Below are positions 1 to 10,563 of a stretch of DNA of 64,000 nucleotides, piece after piece (positions within the stretch are counted from its first letter, which is position 1; each line of letters begins with the position of its first letter). Origin of the DNA: Pelargonium nanum (lineage: Eukaryota > Streptophyta > Magnoliopsida > Geraniales > Geraniaceae). Below the pieces are notes generated by a model that saw only the letters and a program-made list of their open reading frames with translations, ran no database searches and had not been told where the DNA came from. The DNA lies in assembly GCA_036897485.1 (NCBI GenBank), contig JAYMTF010000003.1:1-64000 (forward strand), read 5' to 3'. Both the position numbers and the translations under genes were made by a program.

Positions 1-158
1 GCATATGAATCCATATCTCCGTTGCAAAAGATGATGGCAGCTTTACTAAATTCAATATAAGTTTAGGGGCACAATAGTCTTTTCATTGTTTTATATTTAA
101 AAATACATTTTCCAAAATATAATAATAAGAATAAGAAAAAGGGTTTTTTTTATAATGA

Positions 159-265
159 TGACGTGGCTAGGTGACGTGTATGGTGACGTGGATGTGAGGC
201 TGACGTGGAAGGCTGATTTCGCGTTGTCGCTGATGTGGAGGTAAGTGACCTGCAGTAGCAGGTCA
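159..265. repeat. Four TGACGTG motifs followed by a perfect hairpin
   Basis: TGACGTG occurs at 159-165, 172-178, 184-190 and 201-207 on the same strand. At 246-265 there is an 8-bp perfect inverted repeat with a 4-nt loop (TGACCTGC, AGTA, GCAGGTCA). TGACG with an ACGT core is the kind of site bound by TGA-type bZIP factors. The cluster may equally be the terminal part of a non-autonomous transposon, since no gene starts nearby. Confidence 0.5.
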
Positions 266-1647
266 TCTGGAACAAATAAAAAAAAAGTAAGTACAAGGAC
301 CAAACCTATAGTGAAAACTACTCGAGGGCCTTTTCAATTGTTTGGACAAGTACAAGGGGTCTCCAGCCAATTTACCCTTTTTTTTATTATTGTTGTTCTT
401 GATTTTTCAAAAACACAATACATACACTCAAAATTATGCAATCAAAATTATAAATCTATGAATTTCAAAAACTCAATTGTTAATCTAACTACCAATTTCT
501 TCACACACAAAAAAACACACAAATTTAAAAAGCCTCAAAATTAAACCATCACAACAACCAACTCTCAATATCATCATTTACTTTAAAAAAAATAAAAACT
601 CTCAATATCATCTTCATCATCATCTCGTACCATATTAATCATCTTCATCTTCAATTAGTCTCTAACTGGCCCAAAGACCAACACTCAGCCATCTCCACTT
701 TGAACTCAATCCCCACAATCAAAATTAACACATACATATTTGAAAATATATATCAAAGGAAAATAAAACATGTAGCTTGTGTTAAGAGTGAAACAAAGAC
801 GGACGAGGGTGATCTCTTGAGAATGGGTAGTGTTGCTTCAATTTTTAGCTATGAATGTCTTTTCTCAACTAGACGGACAATTAAATTTCACTCAACAATT
901 AAGTTTACCTTGTAGAAATTTGCTCCTTTCGGTTTGCTACTTGGGGGTTTAGACCTCCGCACCTATTTTAGTGGTTTGTATTGTTTATCGTTGAAAGGAT
1001 GAAGATGACACCGCCATTTTGACGTTTTGAATTTCACACTTTCTTTTGGTATGGAGGGAGATGTGTTCGAGCTTGATTGAAACATGTTCTCTCATTTCTA
1101 GGAAGTTCATGTTGTTAAGAGAGTCTTGTAAAGTAAGAGGGCATTTCATATACTAGCTAGCTTGTTTTGAGCCTCACAATTCTGAGCTTCCTAGTGACGA
1201 CCGATAGTTAAGTGATTTTGATTATCATTTTGTGGACCTTTTTCGGTGTTCCTCCATACCCGCAGAGTTGAATGAGGTCGCATTGTATGGGCATATGGGT
1301 TGGTATAATAAGCGTGGTGAGAAATATTGTGATGACCTCTTTCCAATCATGTCAAGTGTGATCCCACCTACTACGAAAGTCATGTACTAAATACAAGTAA
1401 ATTACCCTCTATTTTAGTATTTTTAGGCAGTGCGAACGAGTTAGATTTAGGTTGCGGAAGAGAAATATATTCTAGTATAAAAATCTTTGCCTTTAAAATA
1501 TTCTAAAAACTAGCATTGTCGTGGAGCCAATGTTATGATATTTTCCCCGCGTTTTTCTCTAAGCGGGATATTGAGTACTCTCGGTGTTATTGCTAATAAT
1601 TTTTTTGGGAAGGGTAATCTAAGCCTCTTTCAAAATTCGCATGGGAG

Positions 1648-1696
1648 TACCCTCAAGAGTACTACCATTAGAAAAATAGTAATACTCTTGAGAGTA
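1648..1696. repeat. 20-bp imperfect inverted repeat
   Basis: The left arm 1648-1667 and right arm 1677-1696 are reverse complements at 17 of 20 positions around a 9-nt loop. Further short palindromes follow (for example GCCTC-GTGG-GAGGC near 1882-1895). This is probably part of a degraded foldback element, and no terminal repeats or target duplication could be defined. Confidence 0.4.
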
Positions 1697-2605
1697 TAAT
1701 CGGAAGTCATGCGAAAGCACTTGCAAAAGTATTTTGCAATATCACACAAAAGTGCTCTAGAGAGTATTTTTGAAAGCTTGTTCGTGGCATGCATCAAAGT
1801 GTCTTGGCGATCAGTTGATTTGTGAGAGGTGCGCAGAACTTCGCCGAGAAGGCTTTCTTTCAGAAGCCTCCGCAAGAAATTAAGCCTCGTGGGAGGCTAT
1901 GCATGACGCTTCATGAATCTTGTGGTTGTTTGGTCTTGAGACCTAAAATCCGAACTTCGCATCAACGATGACGTGGCTTTCGAAAACCAATTGAATCCAT
2001 CCCGTTCGGGTCATTAGATTCATTACATATTGACCCAACAATCTACATTCATAAGAAAGAACACCCTTGACATTTTATAGTGCTCCCTGCACAAATTGGA
2101 ACAAACACATGCCAAAATACAACTGTAAGCGAATGTAGCTCTGAGCTTTGGAGCTGAGCCAATCTCAACGTCGCGGAGACGCCACCGTCCCGGGCCCTCC
2201 GCTGTTGTCTTCGTGTGCGCACCATTTGTCCGAAGCGTTCTCGCTCAAACGGCGCCGTTTCGAATTTGTCACTAACACGGCGTCGTATCCTGAGTTACCA
2301 CAGTTCCGTTTTCGTTTCCACTTCCACTGTTTAGGTAAAGGCGGCAACGCCAACAGTTGACACACACGGCACTCGTCCACATAGCGCCACGTTCACTCAC
2401 TTCCGGACCATTTTACCCCTACTCTAATCCACAATGGCCACAACCAAATCGGGCTTCGAATAGTCATTAGTGAAAAACACTGTGGGCATTGTAGTCTATT
2501 CACGCTCAAAAGATATTTATTTATCATTATCGCAGTTTTTTCTGCGCCAATCCAATTTCTCTTCCCTCTCCTCCGAGACCTCTCTCTCTCTCTAAAACTC
2601 CAAGC

Positions 2606-4665
2606 ATGGCTGTGGTGGCCGGAAATTTGGGTCTGCTACTCGATCTAACCTCGCCGCCGTGGAATGTGGTGCTGGACCGGAAGGCGCGTTCGGCGGCTCA
2701 AGACGTCGCTTTGAATCTTCCCAAGAAGGAGCTTCACGCTCAGGCGTATGCTGCGGCCGTCGTCTCGAAGGGCTTCGACTCCGACGGGGAGGTCCGGAAG
2801 AGCCTTAGGGTGGTGGCTCGTGCGAAGGGAGATTCGGCGTTCAATGGCGTGGATTTTGGTGCCGGGTCGAGCGACGATGAAGGGGACTGGTTTGACGAGG
2901 ACGACGAGTCGTTCGATTGGGAGAAGGAGATGCGGAGTCGAGCCAAGGACATTGAGGAGATGAAGGAGCTCGAGAGGTTGGCTGAGGAGGGGCAGAATCG
3001 GGTGGAGGAGGAGAGCGCGGAAGAGAGCGAGGAAGAGAAGAGGCGGAGAATTAGGAAGGAACTCCAAAAGGTGGTTTAATTTTAACCCTTTTTTGAATTT
3101 TCTGTTCTGTTTGTTTGATTTACTATTTGGAAGTTGAATTGTTGTTTGAAAATTTAAACTTGATATGAGCTAGGCAGATTGAATTATTGGCATTAAGTAG
3201 TTATGTAGCTTCTTTCTGTTGATTTGGTACTGTTAATGTATGTATAGGGTATGTATTGAAATTGGGTAGTTGTTGCTTTTGGTATGTTGTGAGAGCAGGT
3301 AGCTAAGGAGCAGGCACAGAGGAGAGCCACAGCTAAGTTGATGTTTGATCTAGGGCAGAAGGCTTATGGTCGGGGCAGGTACAGAAAGGCCATTGAGTAT
3401 CTGGAAGGTTCCCTTACAATCATTCCCCGACTTACATTGTTTGGTGGTGAGGTTGGTTGGATACCCGAACCAAGAATCTGTTTTTAGGCGTCTTCTTAGT
3501 GCTTTTGTTATTCTTGAAATAATGGGTCAACGGGTGTTTGGTTCATATTCAGATACAAATTTGGCTCGCTATGGCATATGAGGCTAATAACCGTCACGCA
3601 GATAGCATTGCTCTTTACCAGCAATTGGAGAAGCAGCATCCCAGTATCAGCATCCGACGCCAGGCTGCAGATCTTCGCTATATCATGCAAGCACCTAAGC
3701 TCAAGATAACCGAAGAGGAGATGGTGACCATTCCAATTATTTTTAATAGTTATGACAGGTAAAAAAGATGGTCCAAATTCGGCAAGTTATCTAACGTATA
3801 TTTAGCGTTTCTTTAGAGATGTCCATCAATGACTTTTGTCTAATTTTCCTTTGATAACACGAGCATTTCATTTTATTTTGGAAAAGAGAAATAAATTCAT
3901 TTGATATACTCATTGATGATGGTACACATTCTTTTACCTTTCTCTTGAAATATTTGGTCATTAACGTATGTGGGTGGTCCTGCTTGCTTTTGCATTAATT
4001 TTCATTCTAGTTGCCTCTGCACAATAAATCGTATTGAACTTTGTTAATCTTCCCAGTGGTTAGCACCTGCCCATGTTATATAGGTTCCAGTTGGGTTGAA
4101 GCATATGAATTTCTTTGAACTTTGTTTGATGACCTGTGCATATGTTCTGTGGAGCTTCTTGAGAACTCTTTTTGTATTCATTATTTAGCTATGTATGCTT
4201 GGATGTTTCATTTTGTGGAATTGCCGGGTGTTTCCTTACTACAAGGATGAGACCTGCTCAGCATGTATCCAATGTGTTAACTGGATGTTGTAACTAGAAA
4301 GCCTTCCCGTTGAGAACTTCCTTGGCGATCCTTATTTCTGCCATGGGAAAGTTGATGGCTGTTTTCCATGTTCTTGTTTACGCCAAGTAGAAAGGCAGTA
4401 TCATCTTCATATGTCTATGTTTTTATTTTTTTGCCTGAGTGTGTTATTTGCATGAACTTGTTGCAGTTATGCTGTAGCATGGAGCGATAAAGACAAGCTG
4501 GAAGCGAGAAAGAAACGATCAACAGCCAATCAGGTTGCATCATCCAAAGACGAGAGATGGGAGTTTCTGGATTGGCAAGCTGGATTGGGGAAAAACAAAG
4601 TATTTTGGGTATCCTTGACACTATGGTTGGGTTTGGTTGGGACTGCCCTCTTTCTGCAACGCTAA
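2606..4665 (+). CDS. Chloroplast-type TPR protein with C-terminal membrane anchor (LPA1-like)
   Basis: Four coding exons (2606-3070, 3299-3451, 3553-3758, 4467-4665) join in frame to give 340 residues. The start is the first ATG after a CT-rich leader. The N-terminus, about 60 residues, is rich in A, S and K, as in a plastid transit peptide. A very acidic stretch (about 84-150, many D and E) follows. A TPR-like helical region (about 165-250) contains KAYGRGRYRKAIEYLE and a second unit with AMAYEANNRHADSIALYQQ. The last 20 residues form one hydrophobic membrane helix ending QR. This layout matches plant LOW PSII ACCUMULATION-like TPR proteins, which are proposed to help photosystem assembly at thylakoids. 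Family placement is from memory of layout. Function and location are inferred. Confidence 0.8.
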
Positions 4666-5338
4666 ATACTGCTCACCATTTTATTTGTTGGATCATGATG
4701 TGTTTAGTTAATTGCTTGTAAGTTGTAATTGTTATTTTCTTGTAATGTTTTTCTAATTCCACAGTGTAATTATTGTTTGTATAAAGTAAAAAAAGATGTA
4801 TTTACAAGTATTATGCATCAATGTAGTAGCTTAAATATTCTTTGCTCAGTTACTGCTCCTTCTGTGGAGTAATTTTATGTACTCTTTATGTTCTAAAATA
4901 ATTGTCTACTTTCTCTGCAACTTTCATTCCAATGGTTGTCTATATTTTTAGAAATTAAATGAACATTGTGTGTTGATCATGTTGATTTGACTTTTGTTGA
5001 TCATGTTGATAATTACAATTCTGTCCTTGGTGGGACACTGTCAGCTAAAAAAAGTCAATTAGAATGGGAAATTAGTCAAATTACCCATCTGGATCATTAG
5101 CCTCCAACTTAGACTAGATATGAAAAAATCCGCATCTAATGATATTCTTCACCTAATTCACACCTTGCAACTTGTCTATATTGCAACCTATTTGCATCTT
5201 GAAGGACACAAGAAAAGCTTTTCACAGCAATATTGAATAGCAAAGAGTTTCCTGATCTGTTTTACAACTTTCTTTCTGAATTCTTTGGGATATGATTGAA
5301 TACAACAACACCTTGCAACTCTGAGGAGGAGCTCAAAG
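4666..5338. other. Spacer; 5125-5338 is the duplicated upstream region of LRR copy A
   Basis: Bases 4666-5120 are AT-rich and show no gene. They presumably hold the 3' untranslated region of the TPR gene. Bases 5125-5338 are clearly similar to 11965-12145 ahead of the second LRR gene. Shared landmarks include CACCTAATTC, ACCTTGCAACTTGTCTATAT and a run around TTCAATTCTTTG or GAATTCTTTG. The duplication that made the two genes therefore carried promoter or leader DNA with it. Confidence 0.6.
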
Positions 5339-6844
5339 ATGTCTGAAGAAGGTGAAAGATCCTTGGGTCTTACAGATGATGGAGGTGAGGGCACATCTTT
5401 TGAATCAAATTACAGAAATCTACCTGTTAACTTAAGATCTTGCTTTGATTATTGTTGTTTGTTTCACAAGAGATATTCAATAGATAGAGCAAAACTAGTT
5501 AGGCTTTTGTTGGGTGAAGGACTAGTGCAAGCAAAACCCGGGGAGATAGTTGATGATATAGCTAAAAAGAGCATTGAGAAATTAGTTAGGTTGGGAATGC
5601 TTCAAGAATTAGATGAAGGGGCTGAGCTAAGAGTTTGTAGCCCATATCTTGAACTATCCACTCCTCAATTTGAGATACAAGAATATGTCACTCTTTCTGC
5701 AAATTCGGCTGTCCGGGCAGTTATGGACGAACCCGCGGACCTCCCTCCAAGCTCCCAAAGCCTTGTAATGAAGTCATTCTTCTCTTATTCTTATTACAAT
5801 GGCTTTTCTGCGGCTTTCATGAAAGCTATTTGCGAGATGAAGTTCTTGGTAGTGTTGGATCTGTATGGGAAGATTGAGCATTTACCCGATGAAGTCGGAG
5901 ATTTGATTCACCTTGAGTATTTAGCCTTAAAGAGCTCAGAACTAGATGAGCTTCCAAAAAGTATAGGTAATCTTCAAAAGCTACAAACCTTGGACATATC
6001 CATGTGCCAGAAGCTAGATAAGCTACCCGTTGAAGTTCTTAGTATTCAAAGTCTGAGGCATCTTATTATGTCTAGTTCTGTTAACAATTGTGAAATGAAG
6101 GTCCCAAAGGGGATTGGGACAATGGTGAATCTCCACACTTTGTGTGGGTTATATGCTGGAGGCGGCATTGCTGATGAGCTCAGTAGGTTAACCCAACTGC
6201 GAGAGCTAGGAGTGAAGCGCGTGTCTGACGATCATGCAACTGAGCTATCTACATCTATCATGAACATGGTCAATCTTGTCTCACTGTCTCTTGAAGCAGA
6301 AGGAACCTCCATTAATCGAAAATACATTAGATTGTTACCTTCATTGGAACCATTTTCACCTCCACCTCTTCTTCAAGAACTGTACTTGAGTGGTGGACTA
6401 GTTGAAATGCCCACCTGGATTGCCTCCATGGAGAACCTCATCAGGCTAGACTTATGCGAAAGTAGCCTATATGAGAACCCGGCTTTGGTGCTTCAATATC
6501 TTCCAAAATTGAAGCATCTGGCTCTATGGAGAGCCTACAAGGCGAAGCGCATTGGCAAGGAGTTTTGTGAGGCGGGAGGGTTTGCAAAACTAGAATATCT
6601 CACCATTTGTTCTGATTCTCTTGTTGAATGGACTGAGATCGAAAATGGAGCTTTTCCAAGCTTGAAGTATTTATCTTTGCGTAACTGTCTGGATCTGATG
6701 TTTCTTCCTGAAGGCTTGCAGCACATTTCTACACTTGAACACTTGTGTCTTCTGCCTTTGTCCCATGATCTAGCGAGGCGATTGAAAGGTGTAGAGCATT
6801 ATAAGATCGAACATGTCCCGGTGTCATTCACCTTCCCAGAATAG
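5339..6844 (+). CDS. NLR-derived winged-helix plus LRR protein, copy A (no NB-ARC)
   Basis: Single exon, 501 residues. After a short non-conserved N-terminus (about 25 residues), the protein begins at the winged-helix region of plant CC-NBS-LRR resistance proteins: LPVNLRSCFDYCCLF and AKLVRLLLGEGLV (residues 28-70), then an helical part to about 100. From about 150 to 490 there are leucine-rich repeats of the xLxxLxxLxLxx type (LVVLDLYGKIEHLPDEVGDL, LQTLDISMCQKLDKLP). There is no coiled coil, P-loop, kinase-2, GLPL or MHD motif, and no NB-ARC in any frame of the 670 bp upstream. It cannot be a conventional nucleotide-switch NLR. It may be a decoy or regulator, or an expressed relic. The second copy at 12146 has the same architecture and long identical stretches, so this truncated form predates the duplication. 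Function is unknown. Confidence 0.8.
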   Translation: MSEEGERSLGLTDDGGEGTSFESNYRNLPVNLRSCFDYCCLFHKRYSIDRAKLVRLLLGEGLVQAKPGEIVDDIAKKSIEKLVRLGMLQELDEGAELRVCSPYLELSTPQFEIQEYVTLSANSAVRAVMDEPADLPPSSQSLVMKSFFSYSYYNGFSAAFMKAICEMKFLVVLDLYGKIEHLPDEVGDLIHLEYLALKSSELDELPKSIGNLQKLQTLDISMCQKLDKLPVEVLSIQSLRHLIMSSSVNNCEMKVPKGIGTMVNLHTLCGLYAGGGIADELSRLTQLRELGVKRVSDDHATELSTSIMNMVNLVSLSLEAEGTSINRKYIRLLPSLEPFSPPPLLQELYLSGGLVEMPTWIASMENLIRLDLCESSLYENPALVLQYLPKLKHLALWRAYKAKRIGKEFCEAGGFAKLEYLTICSDSLVEWTEIENGAFPSLKYLSLRNCLDLMFLPEGLQHISTLEHLCLLPLSHDLARRLKGVEHYKIEHVPVSFTFPE

Positions 6845-8046
6845 TTCTTGCATATTTTGCTTGGTTTTAGTTAATCTTGTAATGTAATTTGCTTCACTGA
6901 ATGAGAATTGTTCTTGAGTTTACATTGATTTGAGTAAAATGAATGGTGGATCTGATACTTGTTGGGTTTGTAGTCATATTTGTCTTGAATGAATGACTTA
7001 AAACTGAGATATTTCCAACTCAGAGACCTTGACATTTCAAAATTCATTGACAAGAAAATTGACTAGCTTGAGCTTATTTATTAAAGCTGTAGGGTATATA
7101 TTGTCTCATATTTCTTTGGTATACCAATATTTTCCACAATGTATCAATGACTTTTGACTTTAGAAGCAAAAGAAAAAACTTCAAAATTTAAAAATAAGAG
7201 AGAACTTAAGACATATCTCAGTTTATTTACAATTTTCCAATTAAAATACACATTTGCATTAAGTTTTGTTAAGATACAATTCTCAATCTGCAAATTCCCT
7301 ATAAACTAGCTAGGGCTTGTTTGGTAACACTACTGAGAAGCCAGAAAGTAGCTTCTAAATTACTTTTGGAAGTATACGTGCTTGCTAACAAAAGTTCGTA
7401 TAAGCTAGTAAAAGTGCTTTTATGTCATAAAACAAAAAGCAAACAAAGATTTAACTCATATGTTTTCAAACATGGTTATAAAAAGTAAAACTACCAAAAT
7501 GTACACACATTGTATATTAATATATGAGAATAAAAAAATTATCAATACGCAGTGTAGGTAAAAAAGGTTAACATTTTCATTTAAAAAGTCAAGTTTTTTT
7601 ATTGAAAAGGTTGGTTGTTGTTATTAAAGATTTAAAGGTATACTTTTATTTGGTAAAAGTTGATTCTATTTCATATTTTCTTATTGTGAATATATAAATA
7701 ACCGGAAAAAAATTGCTTTTGCAAAACTCCAATTATTACAAAAGTTAAAAGCAATGTAAAAGTACATCATAAGCGAACAGTCCTATCCACTTTTATCTCC
7801 CGCCACTTGCTTATGTTGCAGCATGTAAGAGGAGATGTCGGGGCATTTAGACACTCATAAGTGTTACCAAACAAGCCCCTAATCACCAAAAAGTGGGCTT
7901 CTCCCTAGGTCAGAGAGTCTTGTCTGGCACGGCAAGCTAAGTGCGGCTAGGGTTTAGTGTGATTTTGTTACCGTTTTCGACAACGATCAGCGTTCATTAG
8001 CTCATACCCAAACCTTCATTAGCTCATACGAAGGAGGAAGAGAGGT
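6845..8046. other. Spacer between LRR copy A and kelch copy A
   Basis: AT-rich spacer without a gene, occupied largely by a MITE at 7313-7879. The final 70 bases before 8047 contain a short purine-rich leader that resembles the one ahead of the second kelch-like gene. Confidence 0.6.
7313..7879. mobile_element. MITE with about 19-bp terminal inverted repeats
   Basis: The left end, 7313-7331, reads GGGCTTGTTTGGTAACACT. The right end, 7860-7878, is its exact reverse complement, with one extra C at the outer edge. CTA flanks both ends (7310-7312 and 7880-7881 with the terminal C), which would be a variant of the three-base target site of PIF/Harbinger (Tourist-like) elements. The eight bases on each side do not match well enough for a hAT-type duplication. 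The interior is AT-rich and non-coding. Confidence 0.75.
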
Positions 8047-8565
8047 ATGGCTACCGTATACGTCCGTATGTGCACAGACCTTGCCGGCGAGTTCGATTGG
8101 TTCGTTTTGGATTTCGAGAACGAAGAGCTGAAGCGAGCCGACAAGTTCATGGATTCTTCGCCGCCGGAGTATCGCAAATGCTCTCAAGTTCTCGCCGTCG
8201 GCTCCGAGATCTACCTCTTCACCTGCTCTGACGACAAACGCTACGAATGCGATTCTTATTCCTACATAAACACCACCGATCCCCAATCGAGGCTGTGGTG
8301 GTTTTGGGGGATAGCAAGTTGTTCCTAGGCATGCATTTTGGAAAGAGGAATGGTTTCAAGATATCGAAGTATCATTTTGGAGGGCTCATGGTTGAATACT
8401 TGAATTGGATTCTTCTGACGATAGATGCGTTGCCATATGTGTAGTTTCTGCGGTAGCTGTGCCGATTCCTATTGAACATATTAGGTGCCGTTGCAGAGAT
8501 TTCGTGTCCATTGTTCCTCCTTCACATGTTAATACTCCATCAACAATTCTTAGAGACTTGTGAGT
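8047..8565 (+). pseudogene. Kelch-like gene copy A, internally deleted
   Basis: Starts MATVYVRM and runs 93 residues (8047-8328), matching copy B at 9522: DWFVLDFENEELKRAD, MDSSPP, VLAVGSEIYLFT. After residue about 77 it jumps straight to sequence equivalent to the last third of copy B (EAVVVLGDSKLFLG, then GGLMVEYL) in another frame. The central roughly 500 bases are missing, and similarity continues in broken form to about 8565 (RDFVSIVPPSH). The VGSEIYLF-type strands resemble kelch or galactose-oxidase propeller blades, as in plant F-box/kelch proteins, but no F-box is visible. The 93-residue open frame could be expressed but is unlikely to fold as a propeller. Confidence 0.7.
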
Positions 8566-9521
8566 CAAGCAACTGAGTTTTGGTATTGCACCAAAGAGGA
8601 ATGTGACCTTCTGATCAGCCTTGGAGAAAAACAATATTGAATCAAATTTTCACAAACATTTTACTTCTTTTCAATCATCTTTCAAACATTCAATTTTACA
8701 TACATATGAAAAAGATATATTGATGAACTAAACAACTATTTTCTTTCCTAACATTAGACGTACTTTATCCCTTAAAATTTGAAAATAGAGATCATTCAAT
8801 ACTATATTTGGGAGGACACTTCTCTCCTAAATAACAAATGTCTAACATAAAATTAGATGACCAAGTTAACACACAAGTCGCTCTATTTGTCACTTCTGTG
8901 AAAAATCACAATACCAAACTCCAAACACTTGTAATATATCAATTTCAAACATTGTCCGAATGACCATCTTTTTCACTACATGAGACTACCAACTCATTTA
9001 ATCAAACTGAAGACACTAATGTCCTCCCTCATACAACATGCAAAGATTGAACCACATGAACTGCATCAAACTCGACTGGATACTCTTGCCAACCTTTTCT
9101 TTACAACCCAACTAAGCGTCTTGTGGATCGACCGAACCACGCCTCAATCGTTCTATTCGTACTCGTTTGTTGAAACTCTAACATGAAAGAAATTGAGGGA
9201 GAGAAGAAAATAGTCTGCATGTACTAAGCAAACAACTATTTTTTTTTAAAGATACTAGGCAAACAACTATTAATTTGTAACAAATTATTCATTTTTTGAA
9301 AGTATTTTCAAGTGGTTATAATACTAGAAAAAGTCATATCTAACCAGTAGGAGAGGGGATGGATGTAGATTCGAGTTCAAATAAACAAAATTTACGAAAG
9401 ATACGAGAAATAATTTCGAAGATACCCAATGAATCAAACAAGTACAAAACCGAAACCAATTGAAGCAAGACCCTAGCTAAAACCCTAACCCCTCATACGA
9501 AGAAGAAGAAGAAAGAGAGTT
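8566..9521. other. AT-rich spacer between the kelch-like copies
   Basis: No gene or clear mobile element was found. A short direct repeat around AGCAAACAACTATT and GGCAAACAACTATT occurs near 9227-9272. The last 45 bases form a GAA-rich leader similar to that of copy A. Confidence 0.5.
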
Positions 9522-10563
9522 ATGGCTACCGTGTATATTCGGATGTACAAAAACCCTCAAGTGGATGTTGGGATGTGCAAAAACCCTGAAGACGAAGGTC
9601 ATCGAGGCGAGGGTCACTGATTGGTTTTGGATTACGAGAACCAAAAGCTCCGGCGAGCCGATGTGTTGATGGATTCGTCTCCACCCGATTTCTTCAAAGT
9701 TTCCACTACCATGGCCGTGGGCTCGAAGATCTACCTCTTCACAGCTTCGCAAAACGAAACACGCTTTTGCAATTCCTTACATTCTATCGACACCAGCGAC
9801 GCCGAACCGCGGTGGATCTCAGAGTCTCCGATCCCCAATCCGAAATCCGATCTCGCCTGTGCACATCTCGACGGCAAGATCTACATCATGAATCGCAGTG
9901 AGGATCGATTACGATTGGGGTGACGTATTCGATCTGAAGACGAAGATGTGGTACAGCGCGAAAGTACCGCCACCGCTGCTTCAGGAATCGGAATCGGCAG
10001 GTGAAGATCATTGTGAGTATCTGCTCTGCCCTGTTGTGGCCGATCCGTGCAACGGCCGGATCTTGATGTGCTATCATTTTCAGCCTAGACTCACCGCATA
10101 TTATCCAGATTCTAACAGAGCCGAACGTTTCTCAAGCAATGAATTAGGACGCTGGCACAACAAGGGTCATGTGGTTGTTGGTGACTTTCTGATTTCTTCT
10201 GCTGGTGAGGTGGATAGTTTGGTTGATTCTCTGTTTGTTCATGATTTGGCTAATGGTGCGTGTCCCGTGACAGTGCATTGGATGTACTCTCCCACCTGCA
10301 AAAACAGAGGCAGATTTGAATTTGTTGCGGAGGCGGAATGGGAGGCTGTGCTTGATTTGGGCGATGGCAAGTTGTGCTTAGCGACGCAGGCAACAGCGTG
10401 GGGGCGGGGTTTGGAGTATTATATTGGAGGCATGATAGTTGAATTGGATACTTCTCGAGAAATTAGCATATCTGTGATATCTGCTTTCGCTGCCCCGATT
10501 GGAAATCTTAGGAGCGATGTCAGAGATTACTTGTCCATAGTTCCTCCTCATCCTGCTGTGTAA
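9522..10563 (+). pseudogene. Kelch-like gene copy B, nearly full length but interrupted
   Basis: Starts MATVYIRM at 9522, parallel to copy A. It has an in-frame TGA at 9618-9620 and one frameshift near 9895, because the downstream part to 10563 is open in another frame. Joined conceptually, it encodes about 340 residues with repeated propeller-like strands: VGSKIYLFT, LDGKIYIMN, DVFDLKTKMW, GRILMCYHF, VVVGDFLIS, LGDGKLCLAT. These are typical of plant kelch or F-box-associated proteins, though no F-box precedes them. A 221-residue open frame (9898-10563) survives. A sequencing error at either break cannot be excluded, but copy A is also damaged, which favours real decay. Confidence 0.7.

Larger units (their letters stand above)
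1..2605. other. Gene-free left flank and upstream region of the TPR gene
   Basis: No convincing coding region was found. Open frames here are short and have no recognisable domain. The first 300 bases hold clustered TGACGTG motifs and a perfect hairpin, listed separately. Bases 930-1440 look like degraded coding DNA with many stops, which I could not assign. Bases 1400-2000 are rich in short inverted repeats and look like old transposon DNA. Bases 2150-2600 are relatively GC-rich and end in a CT-rich leader (TCTCTCTCTCTCT just before the ATG), which fits the promoter and 5' untranslated region of the TPR gene. Confidence 0.5.

Noticed and set aside
930-1440. Possible gene or transposon-derived coding fragment
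   Set aside because: Some stretches look protein-like, but stops are frequent and I could not name a family.
2645-3067. 140-residue open frame antisense to the TPR gene
   Set aside because: Shadow of the GC-rich first exon of the TPR gene.
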